A stretch of 64,000 nt of DNA from Ochrovirga pacifica (GCF_000220525.1 NZ_AFPK01000014.1:124001-188000), one strand, 5' to 3'; shown: positions 36,187 through 45,343, counted from the stretch's first letter. The notes: generated by a model from the letters alone, not told the origin. Numbers and translations are program-made.

Positions 36187-37011
36187 TTAATTGTATTTTC
36201 TATCGATTAACAAAAGTAGTCTTTCTTCGTACATTTCTTTTCCGCTCCAATTATACTCCTTTTTTATCATTTTTAAGAAAGTTAATGCTTCTTTTTCAGA
36301 CTCCATTGTATTTAACTGAGAAACAACACGGTTAAAATCTTCTTGACTGTTATCAAACAAATACTTAACAAAGGCTATTCTGTCATTTAAATCTATTTGC
36401 AATCCCTTTTTATGCATCACGCTATCGTTTAACGATTTTTTTGGAGTGATTCTTTGTGCGTTTTCAAATAAATTAGTGGTCATGTCTAACGAGACATTGG
36501 TTCCTAATTCTTTTTCTAAAGAAGCTTGTAAATTATAAGGTTCCTCTACAAACTCTGTAGTTTCTTTTACCACTTGGCTCTCCTCGGTAACTTCTGTTAA
36601 ACTAGTTGCTGGTTCTGGTTGTTTTTCCTGCTCTACCGTTTCGACTTGTGGTACAGGTTCGTTTACAGGTTTTTTTTCTATTTCGACAGCTGTTGTTGTA
36701 ACCTCAACGGTTTCTTCTTCTACCCAATTTTGTAATTCTTGAAGAGATTCCTTTTTCTCTTCCTGTGCTACTATTTCACTCTCTTGAGGTTCTGATGTTT
36801 CTGTTTTACCAAAAGTTTCATCAACCAGTTCTGTAACTGTTTTATTGTTTTGTGGTGTTTCTTTTACGTATGTTTCTATAAAAGACAAAACGGCTAATTG
36901 CTCGTATATTTTTTGTGCTTTTGCTGTTAAAACCTTTACATCGTCTCCTTTTTTCATTTTTAGAATACTATGAGCTAAACTCATCAATTCTGCTTCTAAT
37001 TTTTTCTGCAT
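36187..37011 (-). CDS. Acidic protein with conserved ends, unknown function
   Basis: 274 residues. The N-terminus is helical (MQKKLEAELMSLAHSILKMK); the middle (about 65-165) is a low-complexity Glu/Thr/Val/Pro-rich linker. The C-terminal ~90 residues are conserved-looking (LNDRIAFVKYLFDNSQEDFN, KKEYNWSGKEMYEERLLLLI). The architecture, two structured ends joined by a disordered acidic linker, suggests a scaffold. Coupled to DUF4254 by one-base spacing. Confidence 0.72.
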   Translation of the reverse strand: MQKKLEAELMSLAHSILKMKKGDDVKVLTAKAQKIYEQLAVLSFIETYVKETPQNNKTVTELVDETFGKTETSEPQESEIVAQEEKKESLQELQNWVEEETVEVTTTAVEIEKKPVNEPVPQVETVEQEKQPEPATSLTEVTEESQVVKETTEFVEEPYNLQASLEKELGTNVSLDMTTNLFENAQRITPKKSLNDSVMHKKGLQIDLNDRIAFVKYLFDNSQEDFNRVVSQLNTMESEKEALTFLKMIKKEYNWSGKEMYEERLLLLIDRKYN

Positions 37012-37056
37012 AGGTACTTAACTAAATTTAGGTTAGAGAGTAAGATTTTTATTTGA

Positions 37057-37064
37057 TAAATTTG
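37057..37064 (+). promoter_or_regulatory. -7 box for tdk-alr-mscL
   Basis: TAAATTTG, full consensus, giving a leader of about 60 bases before ATG 37126. Confidence 0.5.
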
Positions 37065-37125
37065 TGCCACTTATCTTATTGCAACACTAAAGACAAGTAA
37101 AAATTAACTCAGATAAAAGTACAAA

Positions 37126-37716
37126 ATGTTTCTTGAAAACACTTTAAATAACGAACAATTTGGATGGATCGAAGTGATTTGTGGATCGATGTTTTCGGGA
37201 AAAACCGAAGAGTTAATTCGCAGATTAAAACGTGCACAAATTGCCCAGCAACGTATTGAAATATTTAAACCTGCCATAGACACCCGTTACGATGAGGAAG
37301 ATGTGGTTTCTCACGACAAAAACAACATTCGCTCTACACCTGTTCCTGCTGCAGCCAACATTCGATTGCTTGCCAACGATGTAGATGTGGTTGGGATAGA
37401 CGAAGCACAATTTTTTGATGACGAAATCGTTAATGTTTGTAATGATTTGGCCAACAAAGGAATTAGAGTGATTGTTGCTGGCTTGGACATGGATTTTAAA
37501 GGACAGCCTTTTGGCCCGATGCCCAATTTAATGGCCACAGCAGAATATGTAACCAAAGTTCATGCTATCTGTGCAAAAACAGGAAGTTTGGCACATTACA
37601 GTCACCGAAAATCAACAGAAGACAAACAAGTAATGTTAGGAGAAAACGAAGCCTATGAACCGCTGAGCAGAGCCGCTTACTTTGAGGCCATTAAAAAAAA
37701 TGGAAATGGAAAATAA
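37126..37716 (+). CDS. tdk: Thymidine kinase
   Basis: 196-residue type II thymidine kinase phosphorylating thymidine for salvage. P-loop [18 protein letters not shown], the Asp box [34 protein letters not shown] and the lasso region are present. The zinc-ribbon Cys pairs of human/E. coli type enzymes are not kept: the segment reads [17 protein letters not shown] and lacks the C-terminal CxxC, a variant seen in Bacteroidota. It overlaps alr by 17 bases, forming a tdk-alr-mscL operon. Confidence 0.94.
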   Translation: MFLENTLNNEQFGWIEVICGSMFSGKTEELIRRLKRAQIAQQRIEIFKPAIDTRYDEEDVVSHDKNNIRSTPVPAAANIRLLANDVDVVGIDEAQFFDDEIVNVCNDLANKGIRVIVAGLDMDFKGQPFGPMPNLMATAEYVTKVHAICAKTGSLAHYSHRKSTEDKQVMLGENEAYEPLSRAAYFEAIKKNGNGK

Positions 37717-38830
37717 CCACGTTACGCAATTAGAAATCAACTTATCTGCATTAAAACACAATTATCATTATTTAAAAAATAAAACGCAACAAGGAACCAA
37801 AACATTAGCAGTTGTAAAAGCTTTTGCTTATGGACTAGAGGCTGAAACCATTGCATTAGAGTTAGAAAAAGAAGGTGTTGATTATTTTGGAGTCGCTTAT
37901 GCAGATGAAGGAATTCGATTGCGAAAAAAAGGAATTAAAACTCCTATTTTAGTATTGCACGCACAACCTAGCAATTATGCTTTGTTACATCAATATCATT
38001 TAGAACCTAATTTGTATTCTTTGCATACACTAAGATCTTTCTTGGCTTTTGCTCAACAAGAAAACCTTAGAGAATACCCAGTTCACTTTAAGTTCAACTC
38101 TGGATTGAACCGTTTGGGTTTTGATCCAGAAGAAGTAAGCGATATTGTTGCGTTGGTAACTAACAACTCTCACATCAGATTAACGTCCGTATTTTCTCAT
38201 ATTGCAGCCAGTGAAGATTTAAATGAAAAGGAGTTTACAGAAAATCAGATAGACAAGTTCAACGGAATAGTTAGGCAACTACGCTCTGAACTAAAACATC
38301 ACTTTGTGGTACATATGAGCAATACTTCGGGAGTAATTAATTACCCAAATGCACATTTTGATATGGTTCGTTTAGGAATTGGCTTGTATGGGTTTGGAAA
38401 TGATGAAGAAGAAACCCAACAACTAGAAAATGTTGCTGTATTAAAATCGGTAGTTTCTCAAATCAGAACCGTAAAAGCAGGAGAAAGCATTAGCTACAAC
38501 CGAGCTTTGATTACAAACAAAGAAGAAAAAATTGCCGTGATCCCTTTAGGACATGCCGACGGGTTTTCCAGGCCTATGGGTTGTGGCAACGGCTATGTAA
38601 CCATTAACGGACAAAAAGCATATACTGCCGGAAATGTATGTATGGACATGATTTTGGTAAATGTAACAAATATTGATTGCCAAGAAGGAGACCCAGTTGT
38701 GATTTTTGACAACCAACAAACCGTAGAAGAATTTGCGACTATTTGCAATACCATATCTTATGAAATATTGACAGCGATTTCTCAACGCATTAAAAGAAGT
38801 TTTGTAAAAACACCTCATTCTGTTTTATGA
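37700..38830 (+). CDS. alr: Alanine racemase
   Basis: 376-residue PLP enzyme interconverting L- and D-alanine for peptidoglycan. The PLP lysine is K40 in [12 protein letters not shown] (usually VVKANAYGHG, so the loop differs slightly). The second catalytic residue is the Tyr in [11 protein letters not shown], and [20 protein letters not shown] with [13 protein letters not shown] completes the C-terminal domain. ATG 37700 ([14 protein letters not shown]) is used; ATG 37706 two codons later is also possible. Its TGA overlaps the mscL ATG (ATGA). Confidence 0.94.
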   Translation: MEMENNHVTQLEINLSALKHNYHYLKNKTQQGTKTLAVVKAFAYGLEAETIALELEKEGVDYFGVAYADEGIRLRKKGIKTPILVLHAQPSNYALLHQYHLEPNLYSLHTLRSFLAFAQQENLREYPVHFKFNSGLNRLGFDPEEVSDIVALVTNNSHIRLTSVFSHIAASEDLNEKEFTENQIDKFNGIVRQLRSELKHHFVVHMSNTSGVINYPNAHFDMVRLGIGLYGFGNDEEETQQLENVAVLKSVVSQIRTVKAGESISYNRALITNKEEKIAVIPLGHADGFSRPMGCGNGYVTINGQKAYTAGNVCMDMILVNVTNIDCQEGDPVVIFDNQQTVEEFATICNTISYEILTAISQRIKRSFVKTPHSVL

Positions 38831-39249
38831 AAAAACTAATCAACGATTTTAAAACCTTTTTAATGAAAGGTGATATTGTAAGCCTTTCTACCGCTGTTAT
38901 TATTGGGGGTGCTTTTAAAACCATTGTTAGTTCGTTTGCTCAAGATATCTTAATGCCAATTATAGGACTATTTTTAGCTGATAAAAGCATTAGCAACCTA
39001 TTTGTGGTACTGGGTAAAGGACGTTACGAAACCTTGGCTGAAGCCAAAAAAGCCAATGCAATTGTATTGACTTACGGAAATTTCATTCAGGCTGTTACTG
39101 ATTTTATCATCATCGGTTTTGTGATTTTTTTGTTTTTAAAAGCTTACGAAAAAATCAAAAAGAAAGAAGAACCCAAGGCAAAAGGACCGTCGCAAGAACA
39201 GTTGTTAACAGAAATCAGAGATTTGTTAGCTCAACAAAAAGAGCAATAA
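38827..39249 (+). CDS. mscL: Large-conductance mechanosensitive channel MscL
   Basis: 140-residue inner-membrane channel that opens under osmotic downshift. TM1 (IVSLSTAVIIGGAFKTIVSS), the periplasmic loop and TM2 (GNFIQAVTDFIIIGFVIFLF) are clear, followed by a charged helix (KAYEKIKKKEEPK) and a C-terminal bundle segment (TEIRDLLAQQKE). Overlaps alr by four bases, so co-translated. Confidence 0.95.
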   Translation: MKKLINDFKTFLMKGDIVSLSTAVIIGGAFKTIVSSFAQDILMPIIGLFLADKSISNLFVVLGKGRYETLAEAKKANAIVLTYGNFIQAVTDFIIIGFVIFLFLKAYEKIKKKEEPKAKGPSQEQLLTEIRDLLAQQKEQ

Positions 39250-39283
39250 ATCTTTTATCTTTTCAGACATCGGATTAAAAAAG

Positions 39284-39291
39284 TAAATTTG
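39284..39291 (+). promoter_or_regulatory. -7 box for aspS
   Basis: TAAATTTG, full consensus, 25 bases before ATG 39317. Confidence 0.55.
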
Positions 39292-39316
39292 TCACTTTAA
39301 AAATAACAAAATCAAC

Positions 39317-41074
39317 ATGTACAGAAGTCACACCAACGGAGAATTAAGAATGGAAAACGCTGGCCAAGAAGTAACATTGGCTGGATGGGTGCAAAAATCA
39401 AGAGATAAAAGATTTATGATTTGGGTAGATTTACGTGATCGCTATGGAATTACACAATTGATTTTTGATGAAGAAAGAACAGAAGCTTCTGTAATTGAAA
39501 AAGCAAAAACGTTAGGTCGTGAATTCGTAATTCAGGTAAAGGGAACTGTAATTGAGCGTGAAGCTAAAAATAAGAACATTCCTACCGGGGATATTGAGCT
39601 ACTTGTACACGAGCTAGAGATACTAAACGAGGCTAGCCTCCCTCCTTTTACGATTGAAGATGAAACTGACGGAGGTGAAGACATCCGAATGAAATACCGT
39701 TATTTAGACATTCGTAGAAATCCGGTTAAAAACAACTTGATTTTCCGTCATAAAGTAACACAAGAGGTAAGAAACTACTTATCTAACCAAGATTTTATTG
39801 AAGTAGAAACTCCTTATTTAATTAAATCTACTCCAGAGGGAGCTCGTGATTTTATTGTTCCATCGAGAATGAACCAAGGAGAATTTTATGCTTTACCACA
39901 ATCACCTCAAACTTTTAAACAGTTGTTAATGGTGGGGGGAATGGATAAATACTTTCAAATTGTAAAGTGTTTTCGTGATGAGGATTTACGTGCCGATCGT
40001 CAACCAGAATTTACTCAGATTGACTGTGAATTGGCTTTTATAGAGCAAGAAGATATTTTAAGAATTTTTGAAGGAATGACTCGTCATTTGTTAGAGAAAA
40101 TCAATAATGTAAAAGTGGGGAGTTTCCCTAGAATGACTTTTGAGCATGCCATGAAAACCTACGGAAACGACAAACCAGACATCCGTTTTGGAATGGAGTT
40201 CGGTGAGTTGAACGCTGTTGCACAACACAAAGAATTCAAGGTATTCAACTCTGCTGAATTGGTGGTGGGAATTGCAGTACCAGGAGGAGCTAGTTATACT
40301 CGTAAAGAAATTGACAAGTTGATTGACTGGGTAAAACGTCCACAAGTTGGAGCTTTAGGAATGGTGTATGTTAAATGCAATGAAGACGGTTCTTACAAAT
40401 CATCAGTAGACAAATTCTACGATCAAGAGGATTTAGCTGCTTGGGCAGAAGCTACAGGAGCTAAAGCAGGGGATTTAATTTGTGTATTATCTGGACCAGC
40501 AAATAAAACAAGAGCTCAATTATCTGCCTTACGTATGGAATTAGCAGAGCGTTTGGGATTAAGAAAATCGGATGAATTTGCTCCTTTATGGGTAGTTGAC
40601 TTCCCATTATTAGAGTGGGACGAAGATACAGAAAGATACCATGCAATGCACCATCCGTTTACAAGCCCAAAAACAGAAGATATTGCCTTATTAGACTCAG
40701 AACCAGGAAAGGTAAGAGCCAACGCTTACGACTTGGTATTGAACGGAAACGAAATTGGAGGAGGATCGATTAGGATTCATGACAAAGAAGTACAAGCGCT
40801 AATGTTTAAACACTTAGGATTTAGCGAAGAAGAAGCAAAAGAACAGTTTGGTTTCTTAATGAATGCATTTGAATACGGGGCTCCACCACACGGAGGTTTA
40901 GCCTTTGGTTTGGATAGATTGGTTGCTATCTTAGGAGGACAAGAAACCATTCGTGATTTTATTGCTTTCCCAAAAAACAATTCGGGTAGAGACGTTATGA
41001 TCAATGCACCTGCTGCAGTAGCCAACGAAGTTCTGGAAGAGTTGAGCATTGCAAGTAAGCCATCTGAAGATTAA
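39317..41074 (+). CDS. aspS: Aspartate--tRNA ligase
   Basis: 585-residue bacterial-type class II AspRS. N-terminal OB-fold anticodon domain ([20 protein letters not shown], residues ~15-105), motif 1 ([20 protein letters not shown]), motif 2 ([18 protein letters not shown]), the bacterial GAD insertion in the middle (about 290-400) and motif 3 ([15 protein letters not shown]). Full length. A ferritin gene follows 56 bases later, so the two may share a transcript. Confidence 0.97.
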   Translation: MYRSHTNGELRMENAGQEVTLAGWVQKSRDKRFMIWVDLRDRYGITQLIFDEERTEASVIEKAKTLGREFVIQVKGTVIEREAKNKNIPTGDIELLVHELEILNEASLPPFTIEDETDGGEDIRMKYRYLDIRRNPVKNNLIFRHKVTQEVRNYLSNQDFIEVETPYLIKSTPEGARDFIVPSRMNQGEFYALPQSPQTFKQLLMVGGMDKYFQIVKCFRDEDLRADRQPEFTQIDCELAFIEQEDILRIFEGMTRHLLEKINNVKVGSFPRMTFEHAMKTYGNDKPDIRFGMEFGELNAVAQHKEFKVFNSAELVVGIAVPGGASYTRKEIDKLIDWVKRPQVGALGMVYVKCNEDGSYKSSVDKFYDQEDLAAWAEATGAKAGDLICVLSGPANKTRAQLSALRMELAERLGLRKSDEFAPLWVVDFPLLEWDEDTERYHAMHHPFTSPKTEDIALLDSEPGKVRANAYDLVLNGNEIGGGSIRIHDKEVQALMFKHLGFSEEEAKEQFGFLMNAFEYGAPPHGGLAFGLDRLVAILGGQETIRDFIAFPKNNSGRDVMINAPAAVANEVLEELSIASKPSED

Positions 41075-41130
41075 TTTTGAAGTAAATTGCAAACTTGTTA
41101 CATTTACTATGTAACCCAAAAAGAGAGAAT

Positions 41131-41649
41131 ATGTTATCGGAAACTATAGAAAACGCATTAAATAAGCAGATTAAATTAGAAGCCAATGCTTGTATGAGAT
41201 ATTTAGCCATGGCAACTTGGGCCGAAGTAATTGGTTACAACGGAGTAGCAGGATTTTTTTACAAACAATCGGATGAAGAAAGAATTCATATGCTTAAACT
41301 GGTGAAATTTGTAAACGAACGAGGAGGAACTGCAGAAATTCCTAGCTTGGAAGCTCCAAAAAGCACTTACAAAGATTTGCACGAATTGTTTGGCAACTTT
41401 TTAGAAAGTGAAGAAGCCGTTACCGAAAGCATCAACCACTTGGTCTTTCAAACTTTGGAAGAAAAAAACTACACTGTGCACAACTTTTTGCAATGGTACG
41501 TTGCAGAACAAGCAGAAGAGGAAGCATTGGCCAGAACTATTCTGGATAAATTAAAAATTATTGGAGACGACAAAAGTGGAACTTATTTGTTTGATAAAGA
41601 CATTGAAGGTATTGTGGCTCAAACTGAACTAAACGAAGCTCAAGAATAA
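41131..41649 (+). CDS. Ferritin (FtnA-like)
   Basis: 172-residue iron-storage ferritin forming 24-mer cages. Ferroxidase ligands are visible: the first Glu in NKQIKLEANACMRY (helix A), the helix B pair around SDEERIHMLKLV (E..H) and the helix C Glu in VAEQAEEEALA. ATG 41131 (MLSETIENALNKQIKLEANA) is the family start; the in-frame upstream codon at 41095 is not conserved-looking. Confidence 0.94.
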   Translation: MLSETIENALNKQIKLEANACMRYLAMATWAEVIGYNGVAGFFYKQSDEERIHMLKLVKFVNERGGTAEIPSLEAPKSTYKDLHELFGNFLESEEAVTESINHLVFQTLEEKNYTVHNFLQWYVAEQAEEEALARTILDKLKIIGDDKSGTYLFDKDIEGIVAQTELNEAQE

Positions 41650-41678
41650 TTATTTAGATTAGATTAAAATAAAAAGTT

Positions 41679-41686
41679 TATATTTG
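41679..41686 (+). promoter_or_regulatory. -7 box before the small Cys/Lys-rich ORF
   Basis: TATATTTG, full TAnnTTTG match, 25 bases before GTG 41712. Confidence 0.5.
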
Positions 41687-41722
41687 CACTGATTATCAAA
41701 AACATAAATCAGTGCATTTTTT
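41687..41722 (+). promoter_or_regulatory. Hairpin covering the small-ORF start (or ferritin terminator)
   Basis: GCACTGATT (41687-41695) and AATCAGTGC (41707-41715) are perfectly complementary with an 11-base loop, followed by ATTTTTTATT. It follows the -7 box directly and its right arm holds the GTG start of the small ORF. It could be the ferritin terminator, an attenuator or a translation-masking structure. Confidence 0.5.
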
Positions 41723-41870
41723 ATTAAACAAACTTTCTATTACAGAGCAAACACAAGTAACTACTAGTGCTTGTACTGGTTATTCTTGTATGGGTAAAAA
41801 GAAAAAATGTTGCAAAAAATATAAAAAGAAAGGAAAATCACACTGTAAAAAGTGTCCTATACAGGCTTAA
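41712..41870 (+). CDS. Small Cys/Lys-rich peptide (52 codons)
   Basis: An ORF of 52 residues from GTG 41712 to TAA 41868. The first 20 residues (VHFLLNKLSITEQTQVTTSA) lack Cys; the rest has six Cys (positions 21, 26, 33, 34, 45, 48) and 12 Lys after residue 28, as in CTGYSCMGKKKKCC and HCKKCP. It has a consensus -7 box upstream and lies between ferritin and the ClC gene. Such composition suggests metal binding, nucleic-acid binding or a peptide with a leader and Cys-rich core; I do not recognise a family. The start codon is non-ATG and is not proven. Confidence 0.5.
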   Translation: MHFLLNKLSITEQTQVTTSACTGYSCMGKKKKCCKKYKKKGKSHCKKCPIQA

Positions 41871-41898
41871 ATCCTTTTATATTTTAAAGCAGAAATCC

Positions 41899-41906
41899 TA
41901 CTTTTG
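41899..41906 (+). promoter_or_regulatory. -7 box for the ClC channel gene
   Basis: TACTTTTG, full consensus, 20 bases before ATG 41927. Confidence 0.5.
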
Positions 41907-41926
41907 CCATCTAAACTAACTGCTTT

Positions 41927-43726
41927 ATGCCACATAGAAAAAGAAGTCTATTTAACCAATTTCTAATCTGGAAGTACAAGCATATCTCGCCAGAGAATTT
42001 TGTATATATTATTAGTGTTTTAGTTGGATTTTTGGCCGGAATTGGAGCGGTTACTCTTAAAAACCTTACTCACTTTATTTTTGAGTTTTTAAGAACAGGA
42101 TTCATTAAAGAAATCCATATGGGATTTTATTTCGTATTTCCAATCATTGGTCTATGTCTAACTTTACTGGTCATAAAGTTTGTGATTAGAAAAAAGATTG
42201 GGCATGGTATTCCATCAACCCTTTATGCTATTTCTAAGCGAGAATCTATTATGTATAGATACCAAATGTGGGCTTCTATTTTAACCGCCCCGCTAACCGT
42301 GGGGTTTGGAGGTTCTGTGGGATTGGAAGGCCCGACCGTAGCAACGGGTTCTGCTTTGGGCTCTAACTTTGCAAGATTGTTTCACTTAGATCAAAGAACA
42401 AGAACACTTTTGGTAGGTTGTGCTGCTGCAGGTGCAATGTCTTCTATCTTTAAAGCTCCAATTGCAGCCATTGTTTTTGCGGTAGAAATTTTTAGTTTAG
42501 AACTTACGCTAGCCTCTATGGTTCCATTGCTGTTGGCTTCTATTTCGGCAGTTATAACTTCTTATTTCTTTTTAGGAGGAGAAGTTTTATTACACTTTGA
42601 GATTCAGGATAAATTTCAGTTAGAAGACATTGCTTTCTACATTTTTCTGGGAATTATATGTTCCCTAACCTCAATTTACTTTACTAAGGTGTACTTTTGG
42701 ACTCACGATTTTTTTAAAAAAATTGAGAATCCATGGTACAAACTCCTTTTAGGGGGTGGATTAATTGGAATTATTGTTTATTTCATTCCTCCTCTTTTTG
42801 GAGAAGGTTTTGAAACTATTAATGGTGTTCTTCGTGGGGATGCTTCTACCATACTTAAAAACAATATTTTTCACTCTAAAGCAGACTCTATACTTATGAT
42901 AGTTGGCTTATTGGTAGGACTTATTATTTTTAAGGTGATAGCCATGGCTCTTACCTTTGGGGCTGGTGGTATTGGAGGTGTTTTTGCTCCTACTCTTTTT
43001 ATTGGTAGTGTTACGGGTTATGTGGTAGCAACGGTTGTAAACTATTCTAAAATTGTTTCGCACACAGTTTCTCAAAGTAATTTTGCTATGGTAGGTATGG
43101 CTGGTTTAATGGCAGGAGTGTTGCATGCTCCGCTAACAGCAATCTTTTTAATTGCTGAAATTACAGGAGGTTACGAATTATTTATCCCGTTAATGATTGT
43201 TGCAGCCATTTCATTTTTGGTTACCAAAAACTTTATTCCTCACAATATTTACGCTGCAGAATTGGCCAAAAAAGGACAGCTTATTACACACGACAAAGAC
43301 AAAAATGTACTAATGATGATGGATATAGATAAAGTTATTGAGACTGATTTTATTTCTACCACTCCTAAAATGACTTTGGGCGAACTGGTTCAAAAAGCGG
43401 TCGTTAAATCTAAAAGAAATAATTTTCCTGTAGTAAATAAAGACAATCAACTTATTGGTGTTTTGCATATGGATGATATAAGACCGATTATGTTTAACAC
43501 AGAGCTGTACGACTCTACTTTTGTTTCTGATTTAATGACCAGTCCACGAGATATTATTGACTACGATCAAGATTCTATGGAAGTCATTATGGAAAAATTT
43601 AAAATTACCTCTGCCTGGAACTTACCTATTATAAAAGAAGGCAAATATCTTGGTTTTATTTCTAAATCGCGATTATTAAACGCCTACAGGAGAAAATTAA
43701 TTATGGCTAGCGATTCTTTTTCTTAA
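41927..43726 (+). CDS. ClC-type chloride channel/antiporter with CBS domains
   Basis: 599-residue membrane protein. The ClC core (about 1-435) shows HGIPSTLYA, GSVGLEGPTVATGSALGS (GxEGP with the gating Glu; the usual Arg is Leu), FKAPIAAIVFAVEIF and GAGGIGGVFAPTLFIGSV. Two CBS domains follow (about 455-590; TPKMTLGELVQKAVVKSKRN and ITSAWNLPIIKEGKYLGFIS). It moves chloride, possibly in exchange with protons. Its last 126 bases (43603-43728) are duplicated at 48324-48449, on the far side of an inserted island, so the present C-terminus may have been brought in by the insert. The gene remains intact. Confidence 0.93.
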   Translation: MPHRKRSLFNQFLIWKYKHISPENFVYIISVLVGFLAGIGAVTLKNLTHFIFEFLRTGFIKEIHMGFYFVFPIIGLCLTLLVIKFVIRKKIGHGIPSTLYAISKRESIMYRYQMWASILTAPLTVGFGGSVGLEGPTVATGSALGSNFARLFHLDQRTRTLLVGCAAAGAMSSIFKAPIAAIVFAVEIFSLELTLASMVPLLLASISAVITSYFFLGGEVLLHFEIQDKFQLEDIAFYIFLGIICSLTSIYFTKVYFWTHDFFKKIENPWYKLLLGGGLIGIIVYFIPPLFGEGFETINGVLRGDASTILKNNIFHSKADSILMIVGLLVGLIIFKVIAMALTFGAGGIGGVFAPTLFIGSVTGYVVATVVNYSKIVSHTVSQSNFAMVGMAGLMAGVLHAPLTAIFLIAEITGGYELFIPLMIVAAISFLVTKNFIPHNIYAAELAKKGQLITHDKDKNVLMMMDIDKVIETDFISTTPKMTLGELVQKAVVKSKRNNFPVVNKDNQLIGVLHMDDIRPIMFNTELYDSTFVSDLMTSPRDIIDYDQDSMEVIMEKFKITSAWNLPIIKEGKYLGFISKSRLLNAYRRKLIMASDSFS

Positions 43727-43728
43727 AA
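43603..43728 (+). repeat. Direct repeat, left copy (3' end of the ClC gene)
   Basis: 126 bases matching 48324-48449 at 123 positions. It spans codons for ITSAWNLPII to the stop plus two bases. The three differences are T/C in the gattatt/gactatt stretch, C/A in cgcctac/cgcatac and G/T in atggcta/atgtcta. Sequence diverges sharply beyond both edges. Confidence 0.95.
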
Positions 43729-43744
43729 CTTGTTTTCTATATGT

Positions 43745-43772
43745 CTGGTGCTCGAATCCCTTCGAGTACCTA
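43745..43772 (+). repeat. REP-like hairpin, left inverted copy of the RAYT
   Basis: Contains GTGCTCGA and TCGAGTAC arms forming a hairpin. The 28 bases match the reverse complement of 44511-44538 at 26 positions, so the transposase gene is bracketed by inverted hairpins. Confidence 0.85.
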
Positions 43773-43812
43773 TCATAACCTAGCGTATTTATGCGAAAAA
43801 TTTCCTTCTTTA

Positions 43813-43845
43813 GTGCTCTCCCAAATTTTGGGACTTTTGAGTACC
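43813..43845 (+). repeat. Second REP-like hairpin left of the RAYT
   Basis: Has the same ends (GTGCTC ... GAGTACC) as the other hairpins but a different centre, TCCCAAATTTTGGGA, which itself folds. Confidence 0.6.
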
Positions 43846-43854
43846 AACCATAAA

Positions 43855-43870
43855 TTGCGTATATACGCAA
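43855..43870. repeat. Perfect 16-bp palindrome before the RAYT gene
   Basis: TTGCGTATATACGCAA, 50 bases upstream of the transposase ATG; could be a binding or folding site. Confidence 0.5.
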
Positions 43871-43919
43871 AAGACTCTCAATGACTATCACAAGTTTTTA
43901 TATCTTTAAAGAAAAAACT

Positions 43920-44477
43920 ATGTCAGAGAAATATAAGGTTATAGACAGCTCTATGCCTACCTTTATTACTTGCTCTTTTACCCAGTGGGCAGATATCTTA
44001 ACAAGACCAAATTATACATCTATATTAGATGAATCTTTACAGTTTTGTATCAATGAAAAGGGATTAAGGATTCACTACTATGTATACATGACAAATCATA
44101 TTCATTTGATAGCTACCTCTGCTAAAAACAAACTTCAAGAAATAGTTAGAGATTTTAAAAGATATACCAACAAAATGTTGATTCAAGCAATTGAAGATAT
44201 TGGTGAAAGTAGAAGAGAATGGCTACTAGCAAAGTTCAAATACGAAGCTAATAGAACCAAAAGAGCCAATCAATATAAAGTATGGAAAGATGGTTTTCAT
44301 CCTGTTATTTTAGATACTGCTAAGAAATTAGAACAACGAATCCACTACATACATGCAAATCCTGTGGATGAAGGTTTTGTATCTAGACCTGAATATTGGA
44401 AGAATAGTAGTTATAATTTTTATGCGGAAGAGCTGAATTACGATGGTGGTTTAGAACTTACTAATTTATTTGAATAA
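43920..44477 (+). CDS. REP-associated tyrosine transposase (RAYT, IS200-like Y1)
   Basis: 185-residue HUH single-strand transposase of the REP-associated group. The HUH motif is TNHIHLIAT (His 60 and His 62) and the catalytic Tyr is Y143 in QRIHYIHANPVDEG; VWKDGFHPVIL lies before it, as in RAYTs. Both active-site parts are intact. The gene is a single copy bracketed by inverted REP-like hairpins (43745-43772 and 44511-44538) that the enzyme would recognise. RAYTs are usually domesticated and spread short hairpins rather than themselves; a further copy of the hairpin lies at 46874-46895. ATG 43920 is preferred over an upstream ATG at 43881, which lacks family sequence. Confidence 0.88.
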   Translation: MSEKYKVIDSSMPTFITCSFTQWADILTRPNYTSILDESLQFCINEKGLRIHYYVYMTNHIHLIATSAKNKLQEIVRDFKRYTNKMLIQAIEDIGESRREWLLAKFKYEANRTKRANQYKVWKDGFHPVILDTAKKLEQRIHYIHANPVDEGFVSRPEYWKNSSYNFYAEELNYDGGLELTNLFE

Positions 44478-44510
44478 TGAGTATGTATCGTACATACGAT
44501 GTGGATGGTA

Positions 44511-44538
44511 TAGGTACTCGAAAAGATTCGAGCACCAG
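44511..44538 (-). repeat. REP-like hairpin, right inverted copy of the RAYT
   Basis: TAGGTACTCG ... GAGCACCAG; reverse complement of 43745-43772 with two mismatches in the loop. A separate 7-bp stem (GTATGTA/TACATAC, 44481-44497) lies just upstream. Confidence 0.85.
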
Positions 44539-44619
44539 AGTGGTAATTCTTTTAGTCATTCAGGAGGTAGAGCTGTTATCAATGGAGGATTGGAAGATTT
44601 GTTTACCTCACCATTTTAA
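44539..44619 (+). pseudogene. C-terminal remnant of a larger protein, possibly a polymorphic toxin
   Basis: Directly after the right hairpin an open frame reads SGNSFSHSGGRAVINGGLED then LFTSPF and a stop at 44617. It has no start and looks like the tail of a gene cut by the RAYT insertion. The SUKH immunity gene begins five bases after this stop, the normal toxin-immunity spacing. Toxin identity is inferred from position. Confidence 0.5.
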
Positions 44620-44624
44620 GATTC

Positions 44625-45185
44625 ATGATGAATAATTTAGTTTATAGTTTTTTATATTCTGAGAAAAAAGATTTAGATTTTTCTATTATTGAAAAAGAGA
44701 GAGGCATTGTTTTACCTCTCTCTTATAAAATTTTTTTGAATAAATATAAGGTTGGAGATGAAAGTCTTAATAAGCAGAGTTATTTAGATGAAGATATTGG
44801 ATTTAAATTACCTCTGGTTAGTTATCAATACAAACAAAATGAATTTCTATTGGAATTAGATTCATTTTTATCGTTAGAAACAGCTCTAGATGATAGACCT
44901 TATGACGACCCTGTTTTAGGTGATGATGGTTTAAATTTAATTAGAATTGCATATTCTTCTTTTCCTTCAGGAGGAGGAGTTTATCTAGGATTAAATCGAG
45001 ATAATTTTGGTTTTATTTATAGAGTAGACTGGGATGGAGATGAAAATACTACTGCTATAAAAATTTCAAATGATTTGTTTCAGTTCTTGTCGATTTTAGA
45101 GCCTGTTATAATAGATGATAATTTAGATTATACTAATTTTTATAAAAATTGGGGAGAAGATTTTTGGAGGAAAAAAGAGGTTTAA
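44625..45185 (+). CDS. SMI1/KNR4 (SUKH) family protein, likely immunity protein
   Basis: 186-residue soluble acidic protein. The SUKH pattern is visible: IIEKERGIVLPLSYKIFLNK at the start, a YSSFPSGGGVYLGLNRDN strand region and FIYRVDWDGDENTTAIK. SUKH proteins are frequent immunity proteins against polymorphic toxins and nuclease effectors. It follows a truncated toxin-like tail by five bases, so it is probably an orphan immunity gene kept after loss of its toxin. ATG 44628 is an alternative start one codon later. Confidence 0.8.
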   Translation: MMNNLVYSFLYSEKKDLDFSIIEKERGIVLPLSYKIFLNKYKVGDESLNKQSYLDEDIGFKLPLVSYQYKQNEFLLELDSFLSLETALDDRPYDDPVLGDDGLNLIRIAYSSFPSGGGVYLGLNRDNFGFIYRVDWDGDENTTAIKISNDLFQFLSILEPVIIDDNLDYTNFYKNWGEDFWRKKEV

Positions 45186-45229
45186 TAGCTGAACCATCCT
45201 TCAAAGTTGTGGTATCATAGGTTTTATAG

Positions 45230-45319
45230 GAGAAACAATGTAAAGGATATATTTATAAAATTAGATTAAGAACTACTACATCAGAAGACTGGCAATATTT
45301 AAAAATTACCAACCCATAA
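45230..45319 (+). pseudogene. Short gene-tail fragment of unknown origin
   Basis: A stop-bounded frame ends with YIYKIRLRTTTSEDWQYLKI and TNP before TAA 45317. There is no start codon in a sensible place; it may be another toxin or immunity tail left in the array. Family not recognised. Confidence 0.3.
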
Positions 45320-45343
45320 CAATACAATTAAAGACTTTATACC

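Noticed and set aside
43697-43891. 64-residue minus-strand ORF across the left hairpins
   Set aside because: It is built from REP-like palindromes and the ClC end, with no protein-like pattern.
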